Source: Chryseobacterium gleum
GTDB lineage: Bacteria > Bacteroidota > Bacteroidia > Flavobacteriales_D > Crocinitomicaceae
DNA length: 64,000 nucleotides
Assembly: GCA_945860065.1 (NCBI GenBank)
Contig: CAMAPI010000001.1
Span: forward strand, 1-64,000
Direction: 5' to 3'
Made by a program: the position numbers and the translations under genes. Positions 59,906 to 64,000 of this stretch are shown piece after piece; the stretch's first letter is position 1; the number at the start of each line of letters is the position of its first letter. Under the pieces are notes generated by a model. That model was not told the DNA's origin, made no database searches, and saw only the letters and a program-made list of their open reading frames with translations.

Positions 59906-61535
59906 ACTTCATGTGATCATTTGGATCATGCTAACATGCTTTACTTTCCAAACTTCATGGACTCAGTCCAATGGATTCGAAACCCTGAAAAGTTTGGAAA
60001 TCATGGATCAAATTTATGAGAACCTTGACCTATACTTTGTCGATGAACCACAAAACGGAAAACTTTCGAAAACGGCGATTGATGCCATGCTCAAAGAATT
60101 GGATCCGTACACCGTTTATTACCATGAGTCGAACATTGAAGATTACCGCATTTTAACCACTGGACAATACGGTGGAATTGGGGCACTGATTCGTCAAATA
60201 GGTGATTACACGTTTATTTCCGAACCTTATGAAGATTGTCCAGCAGCAAAAAGCGGCATCAAAGCTGGCGATAAAATTTTATCGATTGATGGCAAAAACA
60301 TGGCAAAGAAAACCACCGATGAGGTTTCAGATGCCTTGAAAGGACCAAAAGGAACAAGCATCGAAGTGGAAATTGATCGCAAAGGTGAAGGCCTGAAGAA
60401 AATCACCATCGCACGCGATGAAATTAAAATTCCAGACGTGCCTTATTTCGGCATGCTAAAAGGCGAAGTGGGATATGTGAAATTGAATAGCTTTACCCAA
60501 ACAGCTTCCGCTGATGTGAAAAATGCCATTCAGAAGTTACAGGCTGATGGAGCGAAACAGTTGGTGCTGGATTTGAGAGGCAACGGCGGAGGACTATTGA
60601 TCGAAGCAGTGAAAATCGTTAATTTCTTTGTGCCGAAAAATCAAGTAGTGGTGACCACAAAAGGACGCGTCAAAGAGGAAAACCGCGTCTATACAACCTT
60701 GGAAGAACCATTTTCACAAGACATGCCTCTCGTTGTACTCGTGGACGGTGGATCCGCTTCGGCAAGTGAAATTGTTTCTGGCGCTCTCCAAGATTTAGAC
60801 CGCGCGGTAATCATTGGTGAAACAAGTTTTGGAAAAGGATTGGTACAACGAACCTATGATTTAAAATACGGGTCCAAAATAAAAATTACCATCGCTAAAT
60901 ACTATACTCCTTCTGGACGCTGTGTGCAACGCTTGGAGTATTATGACAAAGAAAATAATGCGAAAGTCAAAGAAATCCCGGACTCTTTATTGAAGACCTT
61001 TCAAACAAAAAATGGACGAAAAGTCATTGATGGACGTGGTATTGAACCAGACCTGAAAGTAGAAAGCCCTGATTTAAGTCGTTTGACAGCGGTTCTACTT
61101 ACGAGTAATTTTGTCTTTAATTACACGACGGATTATGTTTTAAGTCATCCAACGATAGCGAAAGCGGAGGAGTTTAAATTGTCTGATTCGGAATACGAAG
61201 ATTTTCAAAAATATGCGCTCGCACAAGAATTTAAGTATACAACCGCTTCTGAGGAATCCTTGAAGAAGATGAAGGAAACCGCTGTAAAAGAAGGTTATTT
61301 CGAAGAAATAAAAGCGGATTATGAGGATATGATTTCTAAAGTAACGCCTTCGAAAGAAAGGGACCTTATGAAATTTAAAGCGGAAATAAGCGAAATCTTG
61401 GAAAATGAAATTATTTCGAGGTATTTCTTTCAAAAAGGCAGAACAGTGGCGTCCCTTAAAAATGACATTGTCGTACAACGCGCGTTGGAAGTTTTGACAA
61501 ATGTATCGGAGTACAATACTATTTTGAAGAAATAA
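59895..61535 (+). CDS. C-terminal processing peptidase (S41, PDZ domain)
   Basis: PDZ YGGIGALIRQIGDYTFISEPYEDCPAAKSGIKAGDKILSIDG; LDLRGNGGGLL; GGSASASEIVSGALQDLDRAVIIGETSFGKGLVQ. Confidence 0.94.
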   Translation: MKNKLHVIIWIMLTCFTFQTSWTQSNGFETLKSLEIMDQIYENLDLYFVDEPQNGKLSKTAIDAMLKELDPYTVYYHESNIEDYRILTTGQYGGIGALIRQIGDYTFISEPYEDCPAAKSGIKAGDKILSIDGKNMAKKTTDEVSDALKGPKGTSIEVEIDRKGEGLKKITIARDEIKIPDVPYFGMLKGEVGYVKLNSFTQTASADVKNAIQKLQADGAKQLVLDLRGNGGGLLIEAVKIVNFFVPKNQVVVTTKGRVKEENRVYTTLEEPFSQDMPLVVLVDGGSASASEIVSGALQDLDRAVIIGETSFGKGLVQRTYDLKYGSKIKITIAKYYTPSGRCVQRLEYYDKENNAKVKEIPDSLLKTFQTKNGRKVIDGRGIEPDLKVESPDLSRLTAVLLTSNFVFNYTTDYVLSHPTIAKAEEFKLSDSEYEDFQKYALAQEFKYTTASEESLKKMKETAVKEGYFEEIKADYEDMISKVTPSKERDLMKFKAEISEILENEIISRYFFQKGRTVASLKNDIVVQRALEVLTNVSEYNTILKK

Positions 61536-61548
61536 GCGTTAGAATCCT

Positions 61549-62994
61549 ATGTTGAAACGTTATTTCGGACCTCAAATTCATCGCCGAGTACATTTTTTTG
61601 TGCTTGCGCTATTCATAGTTGGGGTCGTTTGCAGTAAATTCTTGATGTCGATGGGACTCCTCCTGGGAGTACTGAATCTTTTGATTGAAGGAAATTTTCG
61701 TTCGTATGCTCAACGTTTACGCGAGAATCCACTCATCCTTTTCGTCTTGCTTTTTTATGTTCTACACCTCTTTGGATTAATGTGGTCAAGTAATTTGGAT
61801 TATGGCCTTGACGATATCCGAAAAAAAACATCCTTACTATTGATTCCTATTATTGTTGGATCTCAACCCATTCCTAGTCCAAGGGCATGGTCTAGACTCA
61901 TTCAATACTTCGTGCTCATTTTAGTCGGCACGGCGCTAATCAATTTCATTTCGTATCATTTTTTCGCTGAAAAACTGATTTTAATCGACATTCGTGATAT
62001 GTCACTTTTCGGGTCGCATATCCGCTATGGAATCCTCATGGGAATCGGATTGGCGTTTTGTTTGGAGCGCATTTACCAGGGAGCAAAATACAGAAATGGA
62101 TATATTTTCAGCGCCATTTTCTTTTTGATTTACTCCTTTTACAGTCAAGTATTGTCTGGTTTGATTGCGGTGAGTATCGTACTTATTGGTGTACTGGTTT
62201 TTATCCTAGTGTTGCGCAAACAATACGTGATTTTAAGCTCCTCGTTTTTATTGGTGCTTATCTCTTCACTTGGCTTATTCTATTACTTGTCCCAGCCAGT
62301 CATTTATCCGATTCCATGTCGCGAAAAATACAACGAAATGGAGTCCGCATGGAATCAACGTTCTCCTTTGAATTACGACAGTTTGGATAAACGCAAACAG
62401 CCCGTAGCTTCTACATTAGAACGGTATTTATCCTCCAAAGGACTTTGTGCCAATGCAGCGGGTGTCCAAAAACTAACAAGAGAAGATATTCGTTTCATTC
62501 AAACGGGATTTGCAGATGTACATGAAACTTATGGCGGAATTCAAGCCAGGTTATTGGACATTCGTTACCAACTTCACCATGCTACAAATCCATCCGGACA
62601 TTCCGTATTGGAGCGAATTGAATACTGGAAAAATGCATGGGCAATCATTGAAAATTATTACTTGATAGGCGTTGGCACAGGAGATGTCGATGATGCGATG
62701 CAAGAAATGTACAACATTCGTAGTTCGCCATTGACCGAAGAACGCAGATTGCGCGCGCACAATTCTTACTTAACCTACTACTTGACCTTCGGAATCTTTG
62801 GGTTTTTGTTTTTCCTCTATTTTCAATTCAAGTTCATCATCCAACAATGGAAATGGAAGCAATGGATTGGTTTTCTTTTTGGCATCATTGCATTGGTGAC
62901 CTTTTTGTTTGAAGACACCCTTGAATCACAAATGGGCATCACGATGTTCGCGTTTTTCTATGCCGTATTTTCAAGGAAATTGACAACTCAGTAG
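61549..62994 (+). CDS. O-antigen ligase/polymerase-like membrane protein
   Basis: Multiple TM helices; SVLERIEYWKNAWAIIENYYLIGVGTGDVDDAM...LRAHNSYLTYYLTFGIFGFLFFLY. Confidence 0.8.
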   Translation: MLKRYFGPQIHRRVHFFVLALFIVGVVCSKFLMSMGLLLGVLNLLIEGNFRSYAQRLRENPLILFVLLFYVLHLFGLMWSSNLDYGLDDIRKKTSLLLIPIIVGSQPIPSPRAWSRLIQYFVLILVGTALINFISYHFFAEKLILIDIRDMSLFGSHIRYGILMGIGLAFCLERIYQGAKYRNGYIFSAIFFLIYSFYSQVLSGLIAVSIVLIGVLVFILVLRKQYVILSSSFLLVLISSLGLFYYLSQPVIYPIPCREKYNEMESAWNQRSPLNYDSLDKRKQPVASTLERYLSSKGLCANAAGVQKLTREDIRFIQTGFADVHETYGGIQARLLDIRYQLHHATNPSGHSVLERIEYWKNAWAIIENYYLIGVGTGDVDDAMQEMYNIRSSPLTEERRLRAHNSYLTYYLTFGIFGFLFFLYFQFKFIIQQWKWKQWIGFLFGIIALVTFLFEDTLESQMGITMFAFFYAVFSRKLTTQ

Positions 62995-63013
62995 ATACGT
63001 CCTTGATTTTTAT

Positions 63014-63021
63014 TAACTTCG
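63014..63021 (+). promoter_or_regulatory. -7-like element TAACTTCG for gldA
   Basis: One mismatch to TAnnTTTG; 7 nt before the ATG at 63029. Confidence 0.35.
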
Positions 63022-63028
63022 CTTTGCG

Positions 63029-63928
63029 ATGTCAATAGAAGTAAAAAACCTGTTTAAATATTACGGAGAACAAGCCGCAGTGCGGGATGTAAGTTTCTCT
63101 GTCAACAAAGGTGAAATCGTAGCTTTTTTAGGTCCAAATGGGGCCGGAAAATCTACCACCATGAAAATCATGACCGGATACATTCCTGCTAGTTCAGGAG
63201 AAGTCTTTATCGGCGGAATCAAAGTGGACATAGATGAGTTAAAAACGCGTCAAATAATCGGTTATTTACCAGAAAACAATCCGCTTTATGTGGATATGTA
63301 TGTGCGAGAGTACCTCGAATTTGTTGGGCGAATTTATAAGGTGAAAAACCTGAAGGCGCGCGTAGCAGAAATGGTGCATGCGGTCGGACTAGACGTCGAA
63401 CAAAATAAAAAAATCGGAGCTTTATCCAAAGGATACCGTCAACGTGTTGGTTTAGCGCAAGCCATCATTCACGATCCGGAAGTATTGATTCTCGATGAGC
63501 CAACCACTGGATTGGACCCCAATCAATTAGTGGAAATCCGTGAGTTGATTCGTCAAATCGGGAAACAAAAAACCGTTTTACTTTCGACGCACATTATGCA
63601 AGAAGTGGAAGCGATTTGTGACCGTGTGATCATCTTATCCAAAGGTCAAATTGTAGCAGACGATAAAGCAAAAACATTGCAACAGGAATTGGAACACCAA
63701 ACGGTTTATGTTGAATTTGATGCACCAGTGACAAAAGCACAATTGGCAAAAATGCCAAATGTGAGCAAGGTGGAAGCTTTGGAAAAAGGATGGTTGATTG
63801 AGTCCTTGTCGACAGAAGATTTGCGTAAATCGCTTGCACAATATGCACAAGCTCAAAATTGGTTGATTCTTACCTTGAACATCGAGCAAAAATCATTAGA
63901 AGAAGTATTTAAAGAATTAACAAAATAA
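63029..63928 (+). CDS. gldA: ABC transporter ATP-binding protein, GldA-type
   Basis: Walker A GPNGAGKST, LSKGYRQRVGLAQAIIHDPEVLILDEPTTGLDPNQ; GldA-like N-terminus MSIEVKNLFKYYGEQAAVRDVSF. Confidence 0.85.
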   Translation: MSIEVKNLFKYYGEQAAVRDVSFSVNKGEIVAFLGPNGAGKSTTMKIMTGYIPASSGEVFIGGIKVDIDELKTRQIIGYLPENNPLYVDMYVREYLEFVGRIYKVKNLKARVAEMVHAVGLDVEQNKKIGALSKGYRQRVGLAQAIIHDPEVLILDEPTTGLDPNQLVEIRELIRQIGKQKTVLLSTHIMQEVEAICDRVIILSKGQIVADDKAKTLQQELEHQTVYVEFDAPVTKAQLAKMPNVSKVEALEKGWLIESLSTEDLRKSLAQYAQAQNWLILTLNIEQKSLEEVFKELTK

Positions 63929-63929
63929 G

Positions 63930-64000
63930 ATGCCAACGAATTTTATCGAAGAGTTACAGTGGAGAGGGATGATACACGACATCATGCCCGGAACAGAAGA
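63930..64000 (+). CDS. tyrS: Tyrosyl-tRNA synthetase, N-terminal fragment truncated by window edge
   Basis: [24 protein letters not shown] matches the conserved TyrRS N-terminus. Confidence 0.85.
   Translation, partial: [23 protein letters not shown]

Noticed and set aside
1-64000. Search by eye for tRNA/rRNA genes, transposases, integrases, toxin-antitoxin or defence genes
   Set aside because: Intergenic gaps are short and none folds as a tRNA by inspection; no translation carried recognisable mobile-element or defence domains. A tRNAscan-SE, Infernal and DefenseFinder run would be needed to confirm.

Overview
The window reads as a compact Bacteroidota (Flavobacteriales/Crocinitomicaceae-like) chromosome segment made mostly of core genes. 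These include dxr, serS, dut, a pdxA/DUF177/rpmF/plsX/fabH/accB/accC run, pepA, mutY, an HU-family protein, rng, recX, recO, tadA, aspS, cysS, ribF, rnpA, an S41 protease, gldA and the start of tyrS. The accessory content is (i) a Wzx/Wzz/Wzy-like polysaccharide trio next to two tandem secreted proteins (898 aa and 2625 aa) with Ig/PKD-like repeats and type-B T9SS C-terminal domains, (ii) an 857-aa repeat protein with a type-A T9SS signal, and (iii) an XRE-pentapeptide-repeat regulator. I found no tRNA/rRNA genes, CRISPR arrays, transposons or recognisable defence system. The most interesting signals are: a promoter/terminator overlap in front of an un-tracked 30-aa COX24/AURKAIP1-like gene; a 16-unit domain array bracketed by two copies of another domain; duplicated domain insertions inside Ig-like folds; convergent genes sharing TTAA stop codons; and promoters so close to start codons that near-leaderless mRNAs are predicted. 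All family names come from recognising the translations; no database search was run.
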